Source: Cherax quadricarinatus
Lineage: Eukaryota > Arthropoda > Malacostraca > Decapoda > Parastacidae
Assembly (NCBI RefSeq): GCF_038502225.1
Contig: NC_091298.1
Location: 38,477,972-38,541,971, forward strand
Direction: 5' to 3'
Length of the DNA: 64,000 bases
The notes below the pieces were generated by a model. The model saw nothing but the letters and a program-made list of their open reading frames with translations, searched no databases and was not told the DNA's origin. A program made the position numbers and the translations under genes. Shown in pieces: positions 1 through 9,674 of the stretch; position 1 is the stretch's first letter, and each line of letters begins with the position of its first letter.

Positions 1-838
1 ACAAGGCAGTAGTACAAAGGCATCTGGACAGGCTGCAGACCTGGTCCAGCAATTGGCTCCTGGAGTTCAACCCCACCAAGTGCAAAATCATGAAGATTGG
101 GGAAGGGCAAAGAAGAACGCAGATGGAGTACTGTCAAGGGGGGCCAGAGACTACAAACTTCTCTAAAGGAAAAAGATCTTCTGGTGAGTATAACACCAGT
201 CACATCTCATGAGGCGCATATCAACTAAATAACTGCTGCAGCATATGGGCGCCTAGCAAACCTAAGAACAGCATTCCAACATCTTAATAAGGAATCGTTC
301 AGAACTCTGTACACTGTGTACGTTAGGCCCACATTGGAGTATGCGGCACCAGTTTGGAACCCACACCTAGCCAGCACGTAAAGAAACTAGAGAAAGGTTT
401 GCAACAAGACTAGTCCCAGAGCTAAGGGGTACGTCCTACGAGGAAAGGTTAAGGGAAATCGACCTGACTACACTGGAGGACAGGAGAGACAGGGAGGACA
501 TGATAGCGACATATAAAATACTGAGAGGAATTAACAAGGTGGACAAAGACAGGATGTTCCAGAGATGGGACACTGCAAAAAGGGGACACAGTTGGAAGCT
601 GAAGTCACAGATGAATCACAGGGATATTAGGAAGCATTTCTTCAGCCACAGAGTAGTCAGGAAATGGAATAGTTTGGGAAGCGATGTAGTGGAAGCAGGA
701 TCCATACATAGCTTTAAGCAGAGGTATGATAAAGCTCATGGTTCAGGGACAGTGACCCAGTAGCGACCAGTGAAGAGGCGGGGTAAGGAGCTATGAATCG
801 ACCCCTGCAACAACAACTAGGAGAGTACAACTAGGTGA
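1..838 (+). pseudogene. LINE-A1, 3' end of a CR1/L2-like LINE (RT C-terminus)
   Basis: This is the end of a non-LTR retrotransposon ORF2 that enters the window already past the catalytic FADD motif. Reading through several stops and frameshifts gives the conserved post-palm segment (LDRLQTWSSNWLLEFNP near 25-75) and then the C-terminal tail. An open stretch at 500-763 carries MFQRWDT, FFSHRVVRKWNSL and VVEAGSIHSFKQRYD. The same tail occurs at 4740-5015 and 51630-51900. The copy ends in short ACTAGGTGAGT-like 3' repeats that run into a (CA)n tract. It encodes nothing functional. CR1/L2-like assignment follows from the C-terminal architecture and the repetitive 3' end. Confidence 0.85.
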
Positions 839-842
839 GTGT

Positions 843-878
843 CCACACACATACATACACACGCCCACACACACACAG

Positions 879-938
<60 letters not shown>
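843..938. repeat. (CA)n microsatellite after the LINE-A1 tail
   Basis: Almost uninterrupted CA dinucleotides, with ATAC and GACACG variants at the left edge. The Cys/Val-rich antisense open frames over it are translation of the repeat. Confidence 0.97.
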
Positions 939-941
<3 letters not shown>

Positions 942-1515
942 TGCGAAAGTAAAATGAGGTGCGCAGTCAGAGCGGGCAGGGCAGGCGACGTTGTCACGTG
1001 TCACCCAAGAAAGATAATAAAGTGAAACAATCGTGTGACCAGTTAGAGAAATACAGTGAATAGGGTACATTATATAACGAGAAGAAATTGAGGTAGATCT
1101 ACGCCAGGACGTCTCATCGAGCTGGACAATCTACAGGCTGCTACAGCTGCATTGCAAGTACTGTATTCACCTATGAGTTGTTGTGTGGGTGTGGGGTTTC
1201 AGGTTCCAATTAACCGCCAAGCTGATTGTGAATGGTCCAACTCTCATAGCACAATAAAAAATAGGCAGTCAAGTATTCAATAAGGAATAGCAATTGGTAA
1301 TCCATTGAACAAGGTAAGTTACTATAAGCTAGGTGGCAGGACAAGCATAAAGGGCAACATTGTAAGTAGGTGTGGGTCAAGTCCCAGGAGGGTGGGGGTC
1401 AGGTCACAAGAGGTTGTGGTCAGGCAAGCGACCACTGAGACCCCACATTACACTCTAATGCACAATTCACCTACTATTCAGACACATAATAAACCCACAC
1501 ATAATTCCACACATA
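939..1515. other. No gene seen; spacer between LINE-A1 and LINE-A2
   Basis: About 580 bases of mixed sequence without a recognisable protein domain. The open frame at 1305-1760 is only open because it runs into the following (CA)n and pyrimidine tract. This could be part of the 5' UTR of the next LINE-A copy or unrelated flank. Confidence 0.5.
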
Positions 1516-1535
1516 ATTACACACACACACACACA

Positions 1536-1607
<72 letters not shown>

Positions 1608-1735
1608 GACTCACCCATATACTCCCCCCTTCCCCACCAACCTCTCACTCTTTTCCCTGATCCCACCCCTCCCTCTTTCACCCTCCCCCTCCCCACCTCT
1701 CCCTCCTTCCTCCTCTCCCTCTCCCATTCACCTAC
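1516..1735. repeat. (CA)n followed by a pyrimidine-rich tract upstream of LINE-A2 ORF1
   Basis: CA repeats to about 1600 are followed by about 115 bases that are almost only C and T. The same order (LINE-A tail, CA, CT-rich tract, ORF1) recurs at 6245-7083, so the tract may be the LINE-A 5' UTR. Confidence 0.8.
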
Positions 1736-1812
1736 TCTGACAAACACACTACAAACCTAACACACAGAATTACATAGGTTTCCCACTCTGAGGCAATCAA
1801 AATAAAAAAAAA

Positions 1813-2608
1813 ATGGGTTGCCAGAGAGCAACAAGAAAAACCAAGGGACAGGAGGAGGAATCTGCAAAGGAAGATTGGGCAGCAGAGCTAATAAAAAGGG
1901 AGCATAAATAGGAAAAGAAACTAGAAGAACCTAGCATGAGAATGGAAGAGTGGATAGATATGGAAAGCAGGAAGTGGGAGGTGCAAGTCAAAGCAGCAGA
2001 GGCTAGGATACAGAGCTTAGAAGAGGAACTGAAAAATCTGAAACAGCCTAAAGAACTAAAGAACATTTTGGGAATGACATCAGAGACTGCTACCTCAGTC
2101 ACAAATAAGGGGACTGTAGGGAAAGAAGGAGCAAAACTGCATGTAGAAGCTCTAACAGACCACAGCAGAGCCCAGGGAAAGCCGAGAAGGGAAAATGACA
2201 GGCACTGAGCCCAAGTGCAATAGATAGTGAAACTGAAGAAAGGAAAGCTGCAATGGATGAAATTAAATTGAATGAGTGGATACACAAGGATATGCAGTGG
2301 GAGAATGAAAGGGAGAGGTCAGTCTTTGTATATGGGCTCCAGGATGTTGAAGGAGAAACATATGAAGCAAGAAAACAAGGGAAAAAAAACAATTGAAAGC
2401 ATCATAAAAGTAATAGGAGAAGACGACATGACCCAGCTAGAAAATTTTTGGAGAATAGGGGGGTGTGCAAAAAGAAGAACCCAGCCAGTGAAAGTGAAGT
2501 TCAACGCAGAATCGGCTCAGAACAGGATCCTGCAGGAGAAAGCACAATTAAGGGACATACCGGCATACAGTATGGTGTATCTCGACCGTGACAGAACACA
2601 AGGAGATT
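1813..2608 (+). pseudogene. LINE-A2 ORF1 (coiled coil plus RNA-binding region), broken
   Basis: ORF1 protein of a CR1/L2-like LINE, a family whose ORF1 binds element RNA. The ATG at 1813 follows an A-run and matches the start of the sister copy at 7083. An in-frame stop lies near 1910. The region from 1936 encodes a heptad-rich coiled coil (WEVQVKAAEARIQSLEEEL). After a frame change near 2210, the C-terminal block at 2272-2608 carries VFVYGLQD, IGEDDM, PVKVKF and VYLDRDRT, which are typical of the RRM/CTD part of such ORF1s. Its last codons run directly into the endonuclease region because of an internal deletion at about 2601. Confidence 0.8.
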
Positions 2609-5015
2609 GACTGGGAAAACCTGGAGCCCCATGGGGTGCAACCAAACACTCTCCCGAAACATGGAAAGCCAAGATGATGGATGTGGTACTGGAGAACCTC
2701 ATGCATCAACATGTTAGAGACACTACCAGAGAGAGAGGAGAGGATGAACCAGCAAGGTTGGACCTTGTATTCACCATGAGTAGTTCGGACATCGAGGGTA
2801 TCATGTATGAAAGGCCCCTGGGAGCTAGTGATCATGTGGAAAACCTCATTCTGTGCTTCGACTACATAGTTGAGCTCCAAGTGGAGAGAGTAGCAGGAAT
2901 AGGCTGGGAAAAACCAAACTACAAAAGGGGGAACTACTCAGGCATGAGGAACTTCCTTCAAGACATTCAGTGGGAGAGGGAACTGACAGGAAAACCAGTA
3001 CAAGAAATGATGGACTATGTAGCAACAAAATGCAAGGAGGCAGAGGAGAGGTTTGTTCCCAAGGGAAACAGAAATAATGGGAAGAACAGAACGAGTCCTT
3101 GGTTCACCCAAAGGTGTAGGGAGGCAAAAACTAGGTGTACTAGAGAATGGAAAAGGTACAGAAGACAGAGAACTCAGGAAAATAAAGAGATTAGCCGAAG
3201 AGCCAGAAACGAATATGCACAGATAAGATGAGAGGCTCAGCGACAATATGAAAATGACATAGCATCGAAAGTCAAGTCTGACCCGAAGCTGTTGTACAGC
3301 AACATCAGGAGGAAAACAACAGTCAAGGACCAGGTAATCAGACTGAGGAAGGGTGATGGGGAGTTCACAAGAAACGACTGAGAGGTATGTCAGGAGCTCA
3401 ACACGAGATTTAAAGAAGTATTTACAGTGGAAACCAGTAGGACTCCAGGAAATCAGAACAGGGAGGTACACCAGCAAGTGCTGGATGAGGTACATATAAC
3501 CAAGGAGGAGGTGAAGAAGCTGCTATGCGAACTTGACACCTCAAAGGCGGTGGGACCAGACAACATCTCTCCATGGGTCCTTAAAGAGGGAGCAGAGATA
3601 CTGTGTGAGCCATTAACAAAGATCTTCAACACATCAATTGAAACTGGGTAACTCCCTGAGGTATGGAAGATGGCAAATGTAGTCCCAATTTTTAAAAAGG
3701 GAGACAGACATGAGGCACTAAACTACAGACCTGTATCACTAACGTGTATAGTATGCAAAGTCATGGAGAAGATCATCAGGAGGAGAGTGGTGGAGCACCT
3801 GGAAAGAAACAAGTGAATAATTGACAACTAGCACGGTTTCAGGGAAGGAAAATCCTGTGTCAAAAGCCTACTGGAGTTTTATGACAAGGTGACAGAAGTA
3901 AGACAAGAGAGAGAGGGGTGGATCGACTGCATTTTTTTGGACTGCAAGAAGGCCTTCGACACAGTTCCTCACAAGAGGTTACTGCAAAAGCTAGAGGATC
4001 AGGCACACATAACAGGAAAGGCACTGCAATGGATCAGAGAATACCTGACAGGGAGGCAACAATGAGTCATGGTACGTGACGAGGTGTCAGAGTGGGCGCC
4101 TGTGACAAGCGGGGTTCCACAGGGGTCAGTCCTAGGACCTGTGCTGTTCTTGGTATATGTGAATGACATAACAGAAGGGATAGACTCAGAAGTGTCCTTG
4201 TTTGCAGATGATGTGAAGTTAATGAGAAGAATCAAATCGGATGAGGATCAGGCAGGACTACAAAGAGACCTGGACAGGCTACAAGCCTGGTCCAGCAACT
4301 GGCTCCTTGAGTTTAACCCTGCCAAATGCAAAGTCATGAAGATTGGGGAAGGGCAAAGAAGACCGCAGACACAATATAGTTTAGATGGCCAAAGACTGCA
4401 AACCTCACTCAAGGAAACGATCTGGGGGTGAGTATAACACCGAGCATATATCCTGAGGCGCACATCAATCAGATAACTGCTGCAGCATACAGTCGCCTGG
4501 CAAACCTACGGATAGCGTTCCGATACTTCAGTAAAGATTTGTTCAAGACTCTGTGTACCATTTACGTCAGGCCCATACTGGAGTATGGAACACCAGTTTG
4601 GAATCCACACCTGGTCAAGCGCGTCAAGAAATTAGAGAAAGTGCAAAGGCTTGCAACAAGACTAGTCCCAGAGCTACGGGGATTGTCCTACGAAGAAATA
4701 TTGAGGGAAATCGGCCTGGCGACACTGGAGGACAGGAGGGTCAGGGGAGACATGATAACGACATATAAAATAATTTGCGGAATAGACAAGGTGGACAAAG
4801 ACGAGATGTTCCAGAGATGGGACACAGACACAAGAGGTCACAATTGGAAGTTGAAGACTCAGATGAATCAAAGGGATGTTAGGAAGTATTTCTTCAGTCA
4901 TAGAGTAGTTAGGCCGTGGAATAGCCTAGAAAGTGATGTAGTGGAGGCGAGAACCATACATAGTTTTAAGGCGAGGTATGATAATGCTCATGGGGCAGGG
5001 AGAGAGAGAACCTAG
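2609..5015 (+). pseudogene. LINE-A2 ORF2, endonuclease remnant plus reverse transcriptase, broken
   Basis: Degenerate ORF2 of a CR1/L2-like LINE. The endonuclease begins only at its middle (IDWENLEPHG at about 2608). The N-terminal part with the first catalytic residues is deleted. The endonuclease C-terminus and linker follow (LDLVFTMSSSDIEG, then a basic region to 3230). The RT is readable across stops: SKAVGPDNISPWVLKE at 3540, NYRPVSL at 3725, LDCKKAFDTVPH at 3945, GVPQGSVLGPVLFLVYVND at 4110 and LFADDVKLMRR at 4200. The C-terminal domain runs 4428-5015 in another frame. At least six stops or shifts are present, so it is inactive although FADD is retained. Confidence 0.9.
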
Positions 5016-5097
5016 TAGCAATCAGCGAGAAGGCGGGGCCAGGAGCTATGACTCGACCCCTGCAACCACAAATAGTGAGTACAAATAGGTGAGTATA

Positions 5098-6249
5098 CAC
5101 ATGATAACGACATACAAAATAATGAATGGAATAGATAAGGTGGATAGAGACAAGTGTTCCAGAGATGGGTCACAGAAACAAGGGGTCACAATTGTAAGCT
5201 GCAAACTCAGACTAGTAACAGGGATGTTAGGAAGTATTCCTTCAGTCATACAGTTGTCAGCAAGTGGAAGGGCGCTGCAGTGGATCAGAGAAAACCTGAC
5301 AGGGAGGCAACTACGAGTCATGGTACGTGATGAGGTATCGCAGTGGGCGCCTGTGACGAGCAAGGTCCCAGAGGAGTCAGTCGTAGGATCAGTGCTATTT
5401 TTGATATGTGTGAATGACATGATGGAAGGGATAGACTCAGATGATGATCAGGCAGGACTACAAAGAGACCTGGACAGACTGGACACGTGGTCCAGCAACT
5501 GGCTTCTCGAATTCAACCCTGCAAAATGCTAAGTCATGAAGATTGGGGAAGGTCAAAGAAGACTGCAGACAGAGTATAGGCTAGGTGGACAAAGACTCCA
5601 AACCTCACTCAAGGAGAAAGATCTTGGGGTGACACATCAACCAGATAAATGCTGCAGCATATGGGCGCCTAGAAAACCTGAGAATAGCATTCAGATACCT
5701 TAGTCAGGAATCGTTCAATACACTGTACACTGTGTACGTCAGGCCCATACTGTAATATGCAGCCCCGGTTTGGAACCCACACCTGGTCAAGCATGTCAAG
5801 AAATTAGAGAAAATACAAAGGTTTGCAACAAGGGTAGTTCCGAAGCTCAGGGGAATGTCCTACGAAGAAAGGTTGAGGGGAAATCAGACAGACGACACTG
5901 GAGGACAGGAGGGTCAGGGGAGACATGATTACGACATACAAAATACTGCGTGGAATAGATAAGATGGACAGAGACAGGATATTCCAGAGATGGGACACAG
6001 AAACAAGGTGAAGATTCAGACGAGTCACTGGGATGTTAGGAAGTATTTCTTCAGTCATAGAGTCGTCAGGAAGTGGAGTAGCCTAGCAAGTGATGTAGTG
6101 AGGCAGGAACCATACATAGCTTTAAGACGAGGTATGACAAAACTCAGGAAGCAGAGAGAGATTGAGGACCTAGTAGTGATCAGTGAAGAGGCGGGGCCTC
6201 TAGGTCTTGACCCCTCCAACCACAATTAGGTGTGTACAATTAGGTGAGT
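5098..6249 (+). pseudogene. LINE-A3, rearranged ORF2 fragment lacking the FADD motif
   Basis: 5098-5265 matches the C-terminal tail region (MITTYKIMNGIDKVDRD). It is joined at about 5265 to the RT middle (GRALQWIRENLTGRQ), so sequence order is scrambled. GVPQGS has become KVPEESVVGS. Between GIDSD and DDQAGLQRDLDRL about 50 bases are missing relative to LINE-A2, removing the catalytic FADD block in frame. Post-palm and C-terminal sequence follow to the 3' end, which has two copies of a 14-base ACAATTAGGTGNGT repeat before (CA)n. Confidence 0.85.
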
Positions 6250-7060
6250 ATACACACACACACACACACCCACACTGTAAATAAACAGGAACCACCAACC
6301 ACTCACAAACACCAATTATCCACAAACCTTATTAAACACCCCCCTCTTTGCATCTCTCTATTTCTCACTCTGACCCTCTCTCCCTCTTCCCTTCTCTCGT
6401 CCCCCCTTTGACTGTCCCTCCACCTTTCTCTCCCCTCATTACCTCCTCTTTCCCCATCCTCATATATGTCCACCTTCGCCACTGTTTCCCCCTCCCCCTG
6501 TCTCCTTGTCCCTCTCCCCTCTCCATACCTCCCTTCTCACTTTCTACCTCCCTACCTCACTCACACATTCACTCTCACACACCCTCTATCTCTCTCTCTC
6601 TCTTCCTCTCCATCTTCCTTCCATCCTCCTTCTCCCCATTTCTCTCCCTCCCACCTCTCCCCCTTGCCTTTCCCTCACTTTCCTTCCCTCTCTCCCCCTA
6701 TACCCCTGTACCCCTTATCCTTGCTCCCATCTCTCTCCCCCTCTGCCTCTGTCTCCCCAACCCCCTACCTCCCTCTCTCTCACTCTCTCCATCTGTCTCT
6801 CCCTCCTCTCAATCCCCTCTCTTTTCCTTCCTCTCTCCATCCCTCTCTTCCTCCCCTTCTCTCTTTAGCCCCCTTCCCACTCTTTCTCCACCCCATCACT
6901 CTCCCTGTCCCCCTTCCTTCTCCCCATCTCTCTCTGTCCTCTCCCCATTTCTCCCTCTCCTCATCTATCTCCCTCTCCCCATCTCTCTTCCCCTTAAAAC
7001 CCCCACATTCCCACACACCCTGATACACATACACACACAGCTACAGCACCTAACCCTCCC
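6250..7060. repeat. (CA)n and ~670-base polypyrimidine tract
   Basis: A short CA run (to about 6272) and an A/C-rich stretch precede about 6340-7015, where nearly all bases are C or T with scattered A and very few G. The Ser/Leu/Pro-rich frames here are low-complexity artefacts. Position and composition match the tract before LINE-A2 ORF1, so this may be LINE-A4 5' UTR. Confidence 0.85.
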
Positions 7061-7082
7061 CCCCCCAAAAAAAAAAAAATAA

Positions 7083-7821
7083 ATGGTTGCTCAGAAGGGA
7101 AGTCAAAAGCTCAGAGAATCAGAAGAAAATGGTTCTGGTAAGGAAGAATGGATGGAAGAGCAATATAAAATGATGGAACAAGAGTGGGAGAGCAAACTAG
7201 GTGACCTTTCTACATAAATGGAGAAATAGTTGGAGGCAGAGCTTTCTGCGAGACATAGCATCTGAAGCTGGTACACCCCTACTGAACAAGGAGCCAAACA
7301 GAAAGGAAGGAGATAAAACTTATGCTACGGCCCCATCAGCCCACCAAGCAGGGCTGAGGAATGAAGGGGGAGAGCAGTTTAGAGCAGGGATAGTAGTAGA
7401 GGAGGGGGAAGAAGGCGGAGAGGGGGATAGGTCACTGGTAGAGGCACGAATATGCCTCCAAGAGCTACAGGAAAAAATAAGAGACTCAATGACAATGTAC
7501 AAATGGGACCTGGAGACACAGAGGGGAAGGCAATGGGAGGCAGAGAGAAGGAAGTCAGTGTTTATCCATGGGCTTCAGGAGAGCAAGGGAAGGACACACA
7601 ATGAAAGATGGCAAGAAGAAAAACAGGAGGTCGAAAACATCAAAGAAATAGGCACGGAGGACATGACTGAGAGGGGGTACTTGAAGGGAATACATCGGCA
7701 GGCCAAACTGATTTTCAATACAGAAACAGTGTGGAACAGGAACCTGCAAGAGAAACCACGGCTGAAGGAATCAACATACAAGAGTGTGTTCCTAAGCGAA
7801 GACAGAACAAAAGCAGAGTGA
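7083..7821 (+). pseudogene. LINE-A4 ORF1, frameshifted
   Basis: ORF1 of the fourth LINE-A copy. The ATG at 7083 follows an A-run exactly as in LINE-A2. The first frame (MVAQKGSQKLRESEENG) ends at a stop near 7215. A second frame (7201-7821) carries an acidic segment, a heptad-rich helix (RICLQELQEKIRDSMTMYKW) and the C-terminal RNA-binding block with SVFIHGLQE, IGTEDMTER and KSVFLSEDRT. LINE-A2 and LINE-A4 ORF1s are clearly related but diverged. Confidence 0.8.
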
Positions 7822-8009
7822 CAGCAGCTTTAGGGAGAGGACACAGACGTAAGGGGCTAGGAAGAGAAGCAAGGACAGAATAAGCAGAGGACAACCAGAG
7901 CAGCACAGAGCAACAAGTGCAAGCACACACAAAACTACCTCCAGAACCCCACAACCAAACACACTATCCCAACACAAACCACAGTTTACACTTACATCCC
8001 CCATCCCAT

Positions 8010-8237
8010 ACTACGCTTTAGAATAAGTGGGAGGAGTGGCACGAAAGAGTAAAAGAGGCATCAGTGGACATAATAGCTCTCACAGAAACCAAGCTCACAG
8101 GAATGATAACAGATATCATCTTTCCAATTGGACATCAGATCCTGAGGAAAGACAGAGGGAACAGTAGGGGTGGAGGAGTGGCACTGCTCATCAAAAAGAA
8201 ATGTGATTTTGATGAGAAATTCCAAGCGCTATCGTGA
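8010..8237 (+). pseudogene. LINE-A4 ORF2, N-terminal endonuclease fragment
   Basis: Encodes the start of an apurinic-like endonuclease: VDIIALTETKL with the catalytic Glu, GHQILRKDR and GGGVALLIKK. The same block opens LINE-A5 at 49345. The copy stops at a TGA at 8235-8237 and the homology ends there, so LINE-A4 is 3'-truncated where the next element begins. 7822-8010 is the ORF1-ORF2 spacer, with nothing else visible. Confidence 0.8.
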
Positions 8238-8459
8238 CTACTCACATTATTAAGGAACAATGAAAGTAATGCAACAGAGGAAGGCACATAAAGGGTCTAG
8301 AACACACCTCACTATGACATCCCACAACAAAGCAACACCTGATGCGAGACTCATAAGAAAAAATAACACTGCATTAGGCCCGCTGCCCCAACTAGACAGG
8401 TCCTTCACACAACCCACAAACAAACTATTCTACCCAAGAATTAAGAATTTTAAAATTTA

Positions 8460-9674
8460 TTATCTGTCCAATGTATTATTAAATTCTTCCCAAATTCTAT
8501 TAATTATAAACGGATTTAATTTATATAAACCAAAGGAAATATTTATATTTTTGTCAAAACTGCTTTTTATGAAACAAGATTCAATTACATTCCTGTCGAC
8601 CATGGACTTGCTTGATACTACTTTCTCAACGTTTTGAAAATCAGTTGGATGGTTAAAATCTCTCACATGAATAAATAGAGCATTGGAATTTTGTCAAGTT
8701 CTAATGCTATATTTACGCTGTTTTAATCTTAGTTCGAGACTTTTACCAGTTTGACCGTAATAAACTTTATCGCAAATTTTATAAGGAATCTTATAGACAC
8801 ATCAGTTAGCATTTTGGGGGGAATTCTTTATCAAAAGTTTTTTTTACTGTATCAAGATTTTTAAATACAACTTTGATATTAAAAGTCTTAAGAAGTAAAG
8901 GCATATCAACCAAGTTTTCATGGTAAGGGAGAACCAACCAATTTTTAGTTGAATAAGGCTGGTTGTCCCTTTTTGGATTGTAAAAAGTATTTCTAGCAAT
9001 TTTAAAAGATTTATCAATTACGTTTCTTATGTATTTCAAATCATTACCTAATTCATAAATTTTGGATATTTCCTCATCTATGAACACTGGACTACAAATA
9101 CTTAAAGCTCTCAAAAACGTTGATGAGAAAACAGACAGTTGAACTCTATCTTGATGTGAAGAATAATAGTGTACATAGGAACAGTTATTTGTAGGCTTTC
9201 TGTAAATTTTAAATTTGAATTCATTATTACCCTAAATAATTAAAGCATCTTTAAATATCAATGAGTTATTTTCTTCAAACTTAGCAGTAAAGTTTATAGA
9301 ATGGGCTTAGCTATTTAATTTACCAAGGAAATGGTGTATATCTACATTCTTGGGCATAAGACACAAAAAATCATCAACATATCTGAACCATTTAGCTCTA
9401 TTAGGGAGGATTGTGTTAATCAGCCTTGTTTCAAAAAATTCCAGGTATAGGTTACTAAAAACAGGTGAAAGAGGATTTCCCATTGCCATACCAAACTTCT
9501 GAGTGTAAAACCTATCAATAAATACAAATTTTGCATAAAAAATTCAAAGTTTAGTAAGTTTAATGATAGTAGGAACTGGAAATGGTAAATCATAATTAAC
9601 GAGTTCTTCAGATAAGAAACTTAATAAATCATCAACTGGAACTTTCGTAAACAATGAAGTAACATCAAAACTAA
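8460..9674 (-). pseudogene. PLE-1, C-terminal part: Penelope-like RT palm and GIY-YIG endonuclease
   Basis: Minus-strand half of a Penelope-like element, a retroelement class combining RT with GIY-YIG endonuclease. From 9674 downward it starts with VSFDVTSLFTKVP (RT motif A), then KFGMAMGNPLSPVFSNLYLE and FRYVDDFLCL (catalytic YVDD, about 9375). RT thumb and linker follow (VLPYHENLVDMPLLLKTFN at about 8930), then GIY-YIG sequence (VYYGQTGKSLELRLKQ at about 8760) and the C-terminus to 8460. A stop near 9540 and a frame change near 9230 inactivate it. Its N-terminal half lies beyond the LINE-B1 insertion, at 12772-13736. Confidence 0.88.

Larger units (their letters stand above)
1516..5097 (+). 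mobile_element. LINE-A2, near full-length but decayed CR1/L2-like element
   Basis: Span from the putative CA/CT-rich 5' region through ORF1, ORF2 and the 3' repeats (GTGAGTACAAATAGGTGAGT near 5075-5095). No target-site duplication was found, which is usual for CR1-type elements. The 5' limit is inferred by comparison with LINE-A4. Confidence 0.65.

Noticed and set aside
791..1070. Cys/Val-rich antisense frames over (CA)n, also at 1517-1747
   Set aside because: Dinucleotide repeat translation.
6348..7082. 244-codon Ser/Leu/Pro-rich frame and its overlapping frames
   Set aside because: Translation of a pyrimidine tract; no domain and no codon structure.
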